Positions 36,412 through 44,992 of a DNA stretch of 64,000 nucleotides are shown here, piece after piece. Numbering within the stretch: the first letter of the stretch is position 1; the number at the start of each line of letters is the position of its first letter. The notes under the pieces are model-generated. The model saw nothing but the letters and a program-made list of their open reading frames with translations, searched no databases and was not told the DNA's origin. This DNA is from Pseudomonadota bacterium (lineage in GTDB: Bacteria > Desulfobacterota > Desulfovibrionia > Desulfovibrionales > Desulfovibrionaceae). The stretch lies in assembly GCA_018816865.1 (NCBI GenBank), contig JAHIUW010000031.1, positions 35,819-99,818 of the forward strand, given 5' to 3'. The position numbers and the translations under genes are program-made.

Positions 36412-37284
36412 TCAGGCCGCGAAGATTACGTCGCCGTCCGCGTCCTGATCGAACAGGGGGCTCACGTCCAGGGTCAGGCGCACCCAGAGTTCGGAAGCGC
36501 CGGGTTCCTGCCCCAAGGTCGGGCCCACGGCGCGGTAGGTATGGCCGTCGGGGCCGGCCACCACCGTGGGGAAGTCGTAGCTTGCGGCCGGGTCATAGGC
36601 TGGGGCCGCAGCGCCGAAGGCCGCGCTGGCGGAGGTTGCCGCCAGTTGCGCACTGGCTGCGGCAGCGGTCTCGGCGGCCGCGGCGGCCCCGGCCAGCGTG
36701 GCTGCGTTGACCGCGGCTGTGGCGGAGTTCAGGGCGTCTTCGGCGGCGTTGTTGGCAGAGGCTCCGGCCTTGGCCTCGGAGACCAGCGCCGAGTCCCGTG
36801 CCGCCAACGCGGTCGAGCGGATGGCGAATAGTTCCTCGACATTGATCTCGGTTTCCGGTTCCGGGGCCGCCACGGGCAGCTTGACGCAGCGCCCAAGCTC
36901 TTCCTTCAATTGCAGGCAGATGCGGGTCAGCTTGTCATCGGCCTTTTCGATCTCCTGGGTATCAATGGCGTCCAGGTTGCTCCAGGATTTCTCCTGGGTG
37001 ACGGGCACGTCGCTATAGATGGTCAGGGTCCAGCCCTCGGGGAGGGGGGGGCCGGACAGGGGATGGGTGAGTGTGCCCGCCAGGCCGGTTGCGGCCCCTT
37101 CCAGGACGTAGTCGACCCCCAGGGCCAGGGTCCTGTCCTGATAGCCGGAGTCGTTTTCCGGCGCTGGCCTGCGCAGCACGGCCCGGACATGCTCGTCGCG
37201 GGCAAAGGCGAAGGACGTGGGAAAGCGGGTGGCCTGCGCGTTTCCCTCGTAGCGGATCTTGGTCGTTGTGGATTCGACGGTCAT
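36412..37284 (-). CDS. Phage tail fibre-like protein (shaft)
   Basis: 290 aa from the ATG at 37284. The N-terminal 120 residues look like the virion-attachment domain of podovirus-type fibres (YEGNAQATRFPTSFAF, then LTIYSDVPVTQE). Residues about 165-235 are an Ala-rich heptad region suggestive of a trimeric coiled coil, followed by a small C-terminal part with YRAVGPTLGQEPG. No capsid, terminase or integrase gene is adjacent, so the cassette is isolated. A tailocin origin is possible but no sheath or baseplate genes are seen. Confidence 0.75.
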   Translation of the reverse strand: MTVESTTTKIRYEGNAQATRFPTSFAFARDEHVRAVLRRPAPENDSGYQDRTLALGVDYVLEGAATGLAGTLTHPLSGPPLPEGWTLTIYSDVPVTQEKSWSNLDAIDTQEIEKADDKLTRICLQLKEELGRCVKLPVAAPEPETEINVEELFAIRSTALAARDSALVSEAKAGASANNAAEDALNSATAAVNAATLAGAAAAAETAAAASAQLAATSASAAFGAAAPAYDPAASYDFPTVVAGPDGHTYRAVGPTLGQEPGASELWVRLTLDVSPLFDQDADGDVIFAA

Positions 37285-37429
37285 TGCCGGCCTCCGTGCT
37301 TGCGCGCGAAGCGGCGTTTCCTGGCTTGGAAGCGCTGGGGTTATAGCACAATCAGGGCCGGGAGTGGTGTCAGATGTGCCTTTGGCGCACAACACAGGGG
37401 CCGTGCTTGAAAGGCGGGTCGTGGGGGAA

Positions 37430-40400
37430 TCAGCGGGAGGTGAGGGTCGCCAGGATCTTTTCCAGCTCGTTCAGGTCAACGGGTTTGGCGATGTAACCGT
37501 TCATGCCCGCGGCCAGGAAGATGTTTTTGTCTTTGTGCATGGCGTGCGCGGTCATGGCGATGATCGGGATGTGCCGGTAGGGCTTGTTTGACTTGCGGAT
37601 GGTGCGGGTGGCGGTCAGCCCGTCCATCTCGGGCATCTGGACATCCATGAGCACGCAGTCGAACTCGGCAAGCTTCAGCTGCTCCAGGGCGATGCGCCCA
37701 TTGGCGGCGCAGGTCACCTGGTGGCCGTGACGGGTCAGGAACATCCGGGCGGCCATCTGGTTCACCAGTTCGTCCTCCACCAGCAGGATGCGCAGCAGGC
37801 GTCTGGACCTGGTTGCCGTGGCCGGGGGGGTGAGCTGCGGTGCAGTATTGAAGCGGTCGAAGGGCAGCACGAAGTGCACGCAAGTGCCTTGACCCACTTC
37901 GCTTTCCACCGAGAGGGAGCCGTTCATGTGCGAGATCAGCTTGCGCACGATGCCCAGCCCCAGTCCCGTGCCGGAGAAGCGGCGGGTGTAGGCCCCGTCG
38001 GCCTGGGTGAAGGCCTCGAAGACGCGCAGCATCTGGTTGTCGGGGATGCCGATGCCGGTGTCCTCGATGGAGAACAGCAGGCGCAGGTCTGAGTCCTTGG
38101 TCGCCAGCGGCAGGACCATAAGGTGCACGTCCACGCGGCCGTTCTCGGTGAATTTGACCGCATTGCCCACCAGATTGAACAGGATCTGCCGCAGCCGCCC
38201 TCCGTCGCCGACCAGGTTCATGGGTACGTCGTCGTCGATGTGCAGCTCCAGGTGCAGGCCCTTTTCCCGGGTCTGTACGGTGAAGTTGTTCATCACCATG
38301 TTCAGGCAGGCCCGCAGGTCGAAGGGCTCGTGAGCGATGTCCACCAAGCCGGATTCCAGTTTGGAAAAATCCAGGACGTCGTTGATGATGGCCATCAGGC
38401 TGCGTCCCGTGGCCAGACCGGTCTCGGCGTATTCCCGTTGTTCGGCGTCGAGCTCGGTACTCTGGATCAGTTGCAGCATGCCGAAGATGCCGTTCAGAGG
38501 GGTGCGCAGTTCGTGGCTCATGTTGGCCAGGAATTCGCTCTTGGCCTTGGTGGCGTTCTCAGCGGTTTCCTTGGCCCGTTGCAAGTCTTCCTGGATGGTC
38601 TTCAGCTCGGTGATGTCCGTGTGTGCCCCGATGATGCGCAGCGGGATTCCGTGATCGTCGCGCGCCACGATGCTGCCGCGCGAATAGATCCATTTCCAGG
38701 AGTTGTCCTTGGCCCGGAGCCTGAACTCAGCGACGTATTCGGGGTTTTCGCCCTGGATGTAGGCCTTGAGTTTTCTATCCCTGAGCGGAATGTCAGCGGG
38801 GTGCAGGTTGGCATCGGCAAGACAGTCCTCGGGGCTGATCTCTCCTTCCCCGTATCCCAGGATATCGAGTATCTTGGGGCTGGTATGGACTGTGTCCGTG
38901 GGGATGTCGTAGCTCCAGATGCTGTCGTTGGTCGCGTCCAGGGTCAGCTGGAGTTCCTGCCGGCTCTTTGTGAGGGCCAGTTCCCGTTCGAGTTTCTCGG
39001 TGATGTCGCGCCCGGTGCCCACCGTGCCGATGAGCTTGCCGCTGCGGTCATGCAACGGGGATTTCTGGACGTCCAGGGCCAGGTATTTGCCCCGCACCAG
39101 GCCATCCTCCACGAATCGCCCGGGGCGGTTGCTATCAAGCACGACCTTGTCGCTGTCAAAGCACAGTTCTCCGAAGGTGTGCCGTTGGCCCATCTCCCGC
39201 TGGCGCAGGGCAAAGAAGACGTCGGTCTGGCCCTGGGGGGAGATGTCGTCGCAGTGCAGCAACCCCTCGCAGATGGCCTTGTTGGCGTAGAGGTAGCGCC
39301 CTTGGGTGTCCTTGGCCCAGAGCATGTCCATCATGTTGTCGGTCATGGCTGTCAGCAACAGGTGGAATTCCTCGAGCTCGGCCTTGGTCTGTTTGCTCTC
39401 GGTGATGTCCTGGAACATGATCAGGCGCTGGTCCGTATTCGGAATGCGTTTGACGCTGATCTGGACCGGGATGTAGCGGCCATCCTTGTGGCGGTAGCGG
39501 CGTTCAAGGGTCAGGGAATCAAGCTGGGCCGATTTGCGCAGCACCTCCTGTACCGAGAACGTCTGCAGGTCTTCGGGATGGATGAAGGCCGGGAGCTGCA
39601 CGCCGAGCATCTCTTCGCGGGCGTAGCCCAGGATCTGGGTGGCGGCCTTGTTCCAGTCGATGATGGAGGTCTGTGCGTCAATGACGAGGATTCCCAGGGC
39701 CGAGTCTTCGAACAGACGGCGGTAGCGTTCCTCGCTTGTGCGCAAGGCATCTTCGGCCCGCTTGCGGTCACGGATGTCGCGCGAGATGCCCAACCAGCCG
39801 ATCCTGTTGCCGTCATCGTCCAGTTGGGGCTTGGCCAGGACCTCGAACCAGACCGTGGAGCCATCCCGATGGTAGTGCTCGATTTCCATGCGGGTGGTGT
39901 AGTCCATGTTGCCTTTCTCGGCCGCGTGTTTTTGGCGCCGAAAGGCTTTTATGGCCTCCCTGACCGAGGCCGGGGTCAGGGTCCCGAGGATGGGCCGCCC
40001 CAGGGCCTGATCCGGGGCGTAACCCAGGATGCGGGTCACCGAGGGGCTGACGTAGGTATAGCGGTTGCGATCGTCCGTGGTCCAGATGATGTCCGCCGTG
40101 TTTTCGGCCAGCAGGCGGTATTTGCGCTCGCTTTCTTCAAGTGCCTTGCGCGAACGGTTCTTGGGGGTGACCTCGTGCATGACGCAGTGGGTCTGGCGGA
40201 AGGAACCATCAGGATTGCGCCCGATGCGGCCATCGACGGACAGGACGATGACCTGTCCGTCCTTGCGGATCATCTCGAATTCCACGCCGTGTATCTGCCC
40301 CGCCTCCTTGAAGTAGGGGAACTGCTCTTCGACTATTTTCTGGGATTCGGGGGTCAGGAAGGAGCCGAACCACCGGCCAACGACCTCGTCGCGCGAATAG

Positions 40401-40624
40401 CCCAGGGCATCGCACCAAGCCTGGTTGACCTCCAGGAAGCGGCCTTCGTCATCCAGGGACTGATAGCCCAGCGGTGCGTTCCTGAACAGGTTTTCGAAAT
40501 AGGCGTCGCCTCCGCCTTGGGCATGGAGGTGCTGGACCTGTGCCTGAAGGGCGGCGACGGTGTCGCGCAGTGCAGCGAGTTCCTGCTGCAATTGTGCCTT
40601 GGTCTTGTGTGTGTCGTCGCTCAT
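37430..40624 (-). CDS. Cytoplasmic hybrid histidine kinase with five PAS domains
   Basis: 1064 aa, no membrane segment. A short N-terminal coiled coil (residues 8-37) is followed by five PAS or PAS-PAC units beginning near residues 43, 168, 300, 420 and 550. Then come HisKA with NMSHELRTPLNGIFGML, HATPase with NLVGNAVKF, DTGIGIP and GTGLGLGIV, and a C-terminal receiver with phospho-acceptor Asp in CVLMDVQMPEMDG. It senses cytoplasmic signals, perhaps redox or small molecules; no cofactor site is obvious. No separate response regulator is adjacent, so it acts through another regulator or phosphotransfer protein. Confidence 0.93.
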   Translation of the reverse strand: MSDDTHKTKAQLQQELAALRDTVAALQAQVQHLHAQGGGDAYFENLFRNAPLGYQSLDDEGRFLEVNQAWCDALGYSRDEVVGRWFGSFLTPESQKIVEEQFPYFKEAGQIHGVEFEMIRKDGQVIVLSVDGRIGRNPDGSFRQTHCVMHEVTPKNRSRKALEESERKYRLLAENTADIIWTTDDRNRYTYVSPSVTRILGYAPDQALGRPILGTLTPASVREAIKAFRRQKHAAEKGNMDYTTRMEIEHYHRDGSTVWFEVLAKPQLDDDGNRIGWLGISRDIRDRKRAEDALRTSEERYRRLFEDSALGILVIDAQTSIIDWNKAATQILGYAREEMLGVQLPAFIHPEDLQTFSVQEVLRKSAQLDSLTLERRYRHKDGRYIPVQISVKRIPNTDQRLIMFQDITESKQTKAELEEFHLLLTAMTDNMMDMLWAKDTQGRYLYANKAICEGLLHCDDISPQGQTDVFFALRQREMGQRHTFGELCFDSDKVVLDSNRPGRFVEDGLVRGKYLALDVQKSPLHDRSGKLIGTVGTGRDITEKLERELALTKSRQELQLTLDATNDSIWSYDIPTDTVHTSPKILDILGYGEGEISPEDCLADANLHPADIPLRDRKLKAYIQGENPEYVAEFRLRAKDNSWKWIYSRGSIVARDDHGIPLRIIGAHTDITELKTIQEDLQRAKETAENATKAKSEFLANMSHELRTPLNGIFGMLQLIQSTELDAEQREYAETGLATGRSLMAIINDVLDFSKLESGLVDIAHEPFDLRACLNMVMNNFTVQTREKGLHLELHIDDDVPMNLVGDGGRLRQILFNLVGNAVKFTENGRVDVHLMVLPLATKDSDLRLLFSIEDTGIGIPDNQMLRVFEAFTQADGAYTRRFSGTGLGLGIVRKLISHMNGSLSVESEVGQGTCVHFVLPFDRFNTAPQLTPPATATRSRRLLRILLVEDELVNQMAARMFLTRHGHQVTCAANGRIALEQLKLAEFDCVLMDVQMPEMDGLTATRTIRKSNKPYRHIPIIAMTAHAMHKDKNIFLAAGMNGYIAKPVDLNELEKILATLTSR

Positions 40625-40926
40625 TCTTTGGCCGGCAAAGGGTGAAGGAATAACCTGTGCGTATCATATCTTGCGCACGCAGGAAACAGGCTCGGCGGCG
40701 TCGGCGGCGCTGGGGCGTGCTTGGTTTCGGCAGGAAGGGGGAGCATGTGGCTTGCGGCCCGAAGGTTCAAGGCAGCGGGTGGTGCCGCGGCTGTCCTGCA
40801 ACCTTGTGACTCGGGCCGTCCTGGCCCTCGCCCTGCGGGCGGTGCGTTTCGCTGCCCCGTCCAAGATCGCTGTCCTGCGATCTTGTGAACCATTGGTGGT
40901 TCAGCGTTGATCTTGAGTACAGAAAA
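40625..40926. other. Intergenic region, about 300 bp, no gene seen
   Basis: Between the kinase start and the tRNA terminator. It should contain the kinase promoter. A short inverted repeat GAACC-N6-GGTTC occurs at about 40888-40903. No coding frame with motifs or a ribosome site is present. Confidence 0.5.
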
Positions 40927-40954
40927 AGCCCCTCCGGATTACTCCGGAGGGGCT
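40927..40954 (-). terminator. Rho-independent terminator of the tRNA transcription unit
   Basis: On the minus strand AGCCCCTCCGG pairs perfectly with CCGGAGGGGCT around a 6-base apex, followed by TTTTTCT (complement of 40921-40926). It lies 10 bp beyond the tRNA-Glu gene. Confidence 0.9.
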
Positions 40955-40963
40955 GTGCTGGCT

Positions 40964-41042
40964 GGCGTCCCCAGGGGGATTTGAACCCCCGTCGCTAGCG
41001 TGAAAGGCTAGTGTCCTGGGCCAGGCTAGACGATAGGGACGC
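40964..41042 (-). tRNA. tRNA-Glu (anticodon TTC)
   Basis: Minus-strand cloverleaf: acceptor GCGTCCC/GGGACGC with C discriminator, anticodon arm CTAGC-CTTTCAC-GCTAG presenting TTC, and T arm GGGGG-TTCAAAT-CCCCC. CCA is not encoded. It lies 9 bp after tRNA-Gln and before a terminator, so both are one transcript. Confidence 0.93.
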
Positions 41043-41051
41043 GCTGAATGG

Positions 41052-41123
41052 CTGGCGGACAAGGACTTGAACCTTGACTACGGGAGTCAGAATCCCGCGT
41101 CCTGCCAATTAGACGATCCGCCA
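41052..41123 (-). tRNA. tRNA-Gln (anticodon CTG)
   Basis: Minus-strand cloverleaf: acceptor TGGCGGA/TCCGCCA with G discriminator, D arm with AATTGGCAGG, anticodon arm CGGGA-TTCTGAC-TCCCG presenting CTG, and T arm AAGG-TTCAAGT-CCTT. The encoded end is without CCA. Confidence 0.93.
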
Positions 41124-41184
41124 GCAGGAAGACGGTGTTTACAGGCTCGATACTTGAGTGTCAAGCCTGCGGTATAACTTTTTT

Positions 41185-41532
41185 CTAGGCGTTGGCAGAA
41201 GCCAGACGACGGGTGCGTTTCTTCAGCTTGTTGATCTTCTTGCGGATGATCTCACGCTGGGCGCGCTCGGTGGTCCCGCTCTTTTTGGAACGCAGGGCGT
41301 TGATCTCTTGCTTGGAGGCAAAGATCTGCTCTTTGTAGGGGCTCTTGGGAACTTCCTCTTCCTCGATGCCAAGGACTTCCTTGATGGCGGGCAGGAGTTC
41401 TTCTTTGGTCATGCCCGAGGCACCGGTGATCTGGGTGATCTTTTCGATGCAGAGCTCGCGGAGCTCCTTCTGGGTCATCTTGTTGAGATCTTTTTTCAGC
41501 TCAAGGCTTTCAAGGGTGAGTTCTTCGCTCAT
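41185..41532 (-). CDS. Small basic coiled-coil protein with Rho N-terminal-like motif
   Basis: 115 aa from the ATG at 41532, chosen because AAGGAGG lies 8 bp before it and too near the earlier ATG at 41538. The first half (MTQKELRELCIEK, then GASGMTKEELLPAIKEVLG) looks like a SAP/Rho-N-like helix-extended-helix motif; the second half is highly basic (RKKINKLKKRTRRLASANA). This suggests nucleic-acid binding. It is conserved in appearance with small proteins next to DUF721 genes in Desulfovibrio relatives as far as I recall, but I know no assigned function. It follows the DUF721 gene by 13 bp. Confidence 0.75.
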   Translation of the reverse strand: MSEELTLESLELKKDLNKMTQKELRELCIEKITQITGASGMTKEELLPAIKEVLGIEEEEVPKSPYKEQIFASKQEINALRSKKSGTTERAQREIIRKKINKLKKRTRRLASANA

Positions 41533-41545
41533 GTGCATATCCTCC

Positions 41546-42052
41546 TTAGGAACGATCAATATTTGTGGGCGGTGTGCCGGGCCTCTCGCGGGCTTGTTCC
41601 CGCCGGGCGAAATAATCGACATAGGCCCTGTAGCATCTCGCCATAGGGGAGTCGGGGTCCAGTTTGTCCAAGAGTCCCCCCAGGTGGTCCGGTTTCTTCG
41701 GTTCCAGGGGGTGCGCCTTCCGGGTGCTCTCCGGGAGTGCATCAAGTGAAGCGTGGTCTCCTATCAGGTCAACGTGTACCTTGTCAAAGAAATTCATTCC
41801 CAGAAAGGCGTTGACCTGCTCCAGAATGGCGGGACTGTAGTACACCAGTTCCTGCATCAGCATGTGGTCCTCAACGCCGACGAGCAGGGTCGTCTTGCGG
41901 TGTCCCAGCGGTCGGGCGACCTCGGCGATGTGTTCGCCTACCACCTCTTCCCAGTGTTTCCACAACCTGGTCAGGTGGTAGTGCGTGCCCTGGCCGTCCT
42001 TGTCTTGCAGGAACTTGATGAGCGCGGAGGATAATGGCTGTATTCTTTTCAT
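41546..42052 (-). CDS. DUF721 (DciA-like) domain protein
   Basis: 168 aa from the ATG at 42052; the frame extends to 42097 without support. Residues about 25-105 contain the DUF721 pattern: LTRLWKHWEEVVGEHIAEVARPLGH then TTLLVGVEDHMLMQELVYYSPAILEQVNAFLG. The DciA branch of this family loads or regulates the replicative helicase in bacteria without DnaC or DnaI. The C-terminal 60 residues are low-complexity and charged. Likely co-transcribed with the small basic protein downstream. Confidence 0.8.
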   Translation of the reverse strand: MKRIQPLSSALIKFLQDKDGQGTHYHLTRLWKHWEEVVGEHIAEVARPLGHRKTTLLVGVEDHMLMQELVYYSPAILEQVNAFLGMNFFDKVHVDLIGDHASLDALPESTRKAHPLEPKKPDHLGGLLDKLDPDSPMARCYRAYVDYFARREQARERPGTPPTNIDRS

Positions 42053-42162
42053 GATGGGGAACCCGGTGCGCAGTGGCGACACAATAATCAAGACCACAGA
42101 CAGCCGCCGCTGGCAAGATGAATTCCAGGCGAGGAGGGGCTTGCCAAGGTGGATGAAGTTGT

Positions 42163-42182
42163 ATATAAAGATATCTCAATAT
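42163..42182. promoter_or_regulatory. Palindromic operator upstream of sahR-ahcY
   Basis: The 20-bp site ATATnnAGATATCTnnATAT is a perfect palindrome apart from the four n positions, and it ends 11 bp before the sahR ATG. It overlaps the place expected for the promoter or ribosome site, so binding would repress. An ArsR-type dimer is the likely binder. Confidence 0.8.
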
Positions 42183-42193
42183 GAGTATACATC

Positions 42194-43177
42194 ATGACAA
42201 ATGAAGCAACAATCCTCAATTATTCGAAGGCGCTGGCCGATGCTACGCGCCTGCGCCTGGCCCGGATTCTCCTGGACCACGAGCTGTCCGTGGGTGAGCT
42301 TGTCGCGGTTCTCGGGCTGTCGCAGCCGCGCATCTCGCGTCATCTGAAGATCATGGCCGAGGCCGGGCTGCTCGCCTCGCGTCGCGATGGGCAGTGGGTC
42401 TTCTACTCCGCCGCCGAATCGGGCGAGGGCCGCGAGTATCTGGATGCCGTGGGTCAGTTTTTGCGCCGCGACCCGGCCCTGGCCGCAGATGCCGAAGCCG
42501 CAGCCCGGGTGCTGGCCGAGCGCCGTCGCCGCTCCAGGCATTTCTTCGAGCGCCATGCCGAGGATTGGGACCGTTTGCGCGACAGCACCTTGGGTGGATT
42601 CGACGTCGCCGCCGAGATTTTGGCCTGCATGCCCGAGACCCGGGTTGCGGTGGATCTGGGTTGTGGCACCGGGGGGCTGCTCAAGGTCCTCAGGAATCGC
42701 GCCTCCCAGGTGATCGGCGTGGACAATTCCCAGGAGATGCTGGCCAGGGCCCGCCAGGTGCTTCTGGGAAATGAAGAGGGCAGTGCGGGCCGCTTCGCTG
42801 ACGCCGGGCTCACGGGCGATGCCCGGGTGAGTCTGCGCATCGGCGACCTGGAGCACCTGCCCCTGGCCGACGCCGAGGCCGGTTTTGCCGTGATGTGTCT
42901 GGCCCTGCATCACCTGCCCTCCCCGGAGCGCGGTATCCGCGAGGCCCATCGGGTCCTGGGGTCGGGCTCACGATTCGTGCTCGTTGATTTCGAGCAGCAC
43001 ACGGACGAGACCCTGCGCGAGGGCGCGGGGGATCATTGGCTTGGTTTTGCACCCGAGCGCATCGAGGGATGGCTCTCGAGCGCGGGTTTCGCTATAGTTG
43101 ACAATGCCCGCTTCCCTCTGCCGTCCGGGCTCACCCTGCGGCTGTATGAAGCGGAAAAACAGATCACGGAGGAATAA
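42194..43177 (+). CDS. sahR: ArsR-family regulator fused to SAM-dependent methyltransferase domain (SahR-like)
   Basis: 327 aa. Residues about 1-95 are a winged-helix ArsR domain (LGLSQPRISRHLKIMAEAGLL is the recognition region) without the Cys metal-binding motif of ArsR/SmtB sensors. Residues about 130-320 are a class I methyltransferase fold with VAVDLGCGTGGLLKVL and VIGVDNSQEMLARA. In SahR regulators described for Proteobacteria including Desulfovibrio, the SAM-fold binds S-adenosylhomocysteine and controls the methionine cycle. It sits 3 bp before ahcY, the signature target, with a palindrome directly upstream, so autoregulation of the pair is expected. Confidence 0.85.
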   Translation: MTNEATILNYSKALADATRLRLARILLDHELSVGELVAVLGLSQPRISRHLKIMAEAGLLASRRDGQWVFYSAAESGEGREYLDAVGQFLRRDPALAADAEAAARVLAERRRRSRHFFERHAEDWDRLRDSTLGGFDVAAEILACMPETRVAVDLGCGTGGLLKVLRNRASQVIGVDNSQEMLARARQVLLGNEEGSAGRFADAGLTGDARVSLRIGDLEHLPLADAEAGFAVMCLALHHLPSPERGIREAHRVLGSGSRFVLVDFEQHTDETLREGAGDHWLGFAPERIEGWLSSAGFAIVDNARFPLPSGLTLRLYEAEKQITEE

Positions 43178-43180
43178 CCC

Positions 43181-44608
43181 ATGTCTACTGTCACCCCCCT
43201 GGACCTGACCCTGGACTACAAGGTCGCTGATATCTCCTTGGCCGAATTCGGCCGCAAGGAAATGCAGCTGTCCGAGCGCGAGATGCCCGGACTGATGTCC
43301 ATCATCGAGAAATACGGTCCCGAGCAGCCGCTCAAGGGCCTGAAGGTCATGGGCTCCCTGCACATGACCATCCAGACCGCCATGCTCATCAAGACCTTAA
43401 AGGCCTTGGGCGCCGACATCCGCTGGGCGTCCTGCAACATCTTCTCCACCCAGGACCACGCCGCCGCCGCCATTGCCGCCGATGGCCTGGCCAAGGTCTT
43501 CGCCTGGAAGGGCGAGACCCTGGAAGACTACTGGTGGTGCACCGAGATGGCTCTGACCTGGCCCGACGGCACAGGCCCCGACCTGATCATTGACGACGGC
43601 GGCGACGCCACGATGATGATCCACCAGGGCGTGAAGGTCGAGGCCGACCCCTCCCTGTGTGACAAGAAGTACGACGTGCACGAGTTCCAGGTCATCATGA
43701 ACCGCCTGACCGCCTCGGTGAAGGCGACTTCGCAGAAGTGGACCCCCATCGCCAAGATCTGCCGCGGCGTGTCCGAGGAGACCACCACCGGTGTGCACCG
43801 CCTGTACCAGATGCAGGAAAAGGGCGAGCTGCTCTTCCCGGCCATCAACGTCAACGACTCGGTCACCAAGTCCAAGTTCGACAACCTCTATGGTTGCCGC
43901 GAGTCCCTGGCCGACGGCATCAAGCGTGCCACGGACATCATGATCGCCGGCAAGGTTGCGGTCGTCGTGGGCTACGGCGATGTGGGCAAGGGTTGCGCGC
44001 AGTCCATGCGCGGATTCGGCGCTCGCGTGCTGGTCACCGAGGTCGACCCCATCTGCGCCCTGCAGGCCGCCATGGAAGGCTACGAAGTGACCACCGTGGC
44101 CGAGGCCCTGCAGGAAGGTGACATCTACATCACCTGCACCGGCAACTACCACGTCATCACCGGCGCGCACATGGAGAAGATGAAGGACGAGGCCATTCTC
44201 TGCAATATCGGCCACTTCGATTCCGAAATCGAGATGGATTATCTGGAAAAGAACCCCAAGTGCACCAAGCTTGAGATCAAGCCCCAGGTGGATAAATGGA
44301 CGCTCGAGTCCGGCAACTCCATCCTCGTGCTGGCCGAAGGCCGTCTGGTGAACCTGGGCTGTGCCACGGGCCATCCGTCCTTCGTGATGTCCAACAGCTT
44401 CACGAACCAGGTCCTGGCCCAGATCGATCTGGCCAAGAACACGTATGAGCCCTGCGTCATGACCCTGCCCAAGTCCCTGGACGAAGAGGTTGCTCGCCTG
44501 CACCTCGGGCGCATCGGCGTCAAGCTGGAGACCCTGACCAAGGAGCAGGCCGAGTACATAGGTGTGCCCGTGGGTGGGCCCTACAAGCCTGATCATTACC
44601 GCTACTAG
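43181..44608 (+). CDS. ahcY: Adenosylhomocysteinase (S-adenosylhomocysteine hydrolase)
   Basis: 475 aa, the length of the longer bacterial type. Conserved segments: [52 protein letters not shown], the NAD site [16 protein letters not shown] near residue 264, and the C-terminal KPDHYRY that closes the neighbouring cofactor pocket. It splits S-adenosylhomocysteine to homocysteine and adenosine, removing the inhibitor of the many methyltransferases in this window. Operon with sahR. Confidence 0.97.
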   Translation: MSTVTPLDLTLDYKVADISLAEFGRKEMQLSEREMPGLMSIIEKYGPEQPLKGLKVMGSLHMTIQTAMLIKTLKALGADIRWASCNIFSTQDHAAAAIAADGLAKVFAWKGETLEDYWWCTEMALTWPDGTGPDLIIDDGGDATMMIHQGVKVEADPSLCDKKYDVHEFQVIMNRLTASVKATSQKWTPIAKICRGVSEETTTGVHRLYQMQEKGELLFPAINVNDSVTKSKFDNLYGCRESLADGIKRATDIMIAGKVAVVVGYGDVGKGCAQSMRGFGARVLVTEVDPICALQAAMEGYEVTTVAEALQEGDIYITCTGNYHVITGAHMEKMKDEAILCNIGHFDSEIEMDYLEKNPKCTKLEIKPQVDKWTLESGNSILVLAEGRLVNLGCATGHPSFVMSNSFTNQVLAQIDLAKNTYEPCVMTLPKSLDEEVARLHLGRIGVKLETLTKEQAEYIGVPVGGPYKPDHYRY

Positions 44609-44645
44609 GCGGCGGCTTCTCAACGGCCATCTGCTTTGTTGCTGC

Positions 44646-44697
44646 AACCAATTCAAAATCTCACGTATGTTGAATACGCTTCGATCTTGAATTGGTT
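44646..44697. repeat. Double-stem hairpin repeat, copy C
   Basis: Outer stem AACCAATTCAA (44646-44656) pairs perfectly with TTGAATTGGTT (44687-44697). The inner stem is CGTAT/ATACG instead of the CGCCTAT/ATAGGCG of copies A and B, again compensated. The core TCTC, TATGT and TCGATCTTG is shared. It lies 38 bp after ahcY and could act in 3' end formation. Confidence 0.83.
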
Positions 44698-44796
44698 TTG
44701 CGCCGCGCAGCTGACCATTGATAAACCACCTTGATTCAGATTGCCTCCGAACAGTGGCGTCTGAGGGATCATCGCTTCAGGCAATGAAAATACCAA

Positions 44797-44826
44797 CGCC
44801 CCGTCCGGCAGTCTCCGGGCGGGGTG
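44797..44826. terminator. GC-rich hairpin between ahcY and the MarR gene
   Basis: CCCCGTCCGG and CCGGGCGGGG pair with one G-T wobble around CAGTCT. Neither side has a pure T run (TATTTTC on the minus strand is the nearest), so I call it terminator-like only. Confidence 0.45.
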
Positions 44827-44946
44827 CTGTGTATTTGAAGGGGTAACGAACCTTGGGCTGCGTCTGGATGTGGAGTGCCTGTCGAGAGCAGAACAACTTG
44901 CTGCGACGGTCTGTCCGGGGGTTGACAGCCCCGTCTTCCAGTAATA

Positions 44947-44980
44947 GTCAACAAGGCAACAGTTGACACGTTAACAGTTG
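44947..44980. promoter_or_regulatory. Candidate MarR operator
   Basis: Inverted repeat GTCAAC (44947-44952) and GTTGAC (44962-44967), with AACAGTTG repeated directly at 44958 and 44973 (15-bp period), just before the MarR GTG at 44993. TTGACA at 44922-44927 could be the -35 of the same promoter. MarR dimers bind such sites. Confidence 0.5.
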
Positions 44981-44992
44981 CAAGGGGGAGGC

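Noticed and set aside
38123..40645. Long plus-strand open frame (840 codons) opposite the hybrid kinase
   Set aside because: High-GC antisense shadow; the minus strand shows five PAS domains, kinase and receiver motifs in order.
43397..44656. Minus-strand open frame opposite ahcY
   Set aside because: Antisense shadow of a fully conserved adenosylhomocysteinase.
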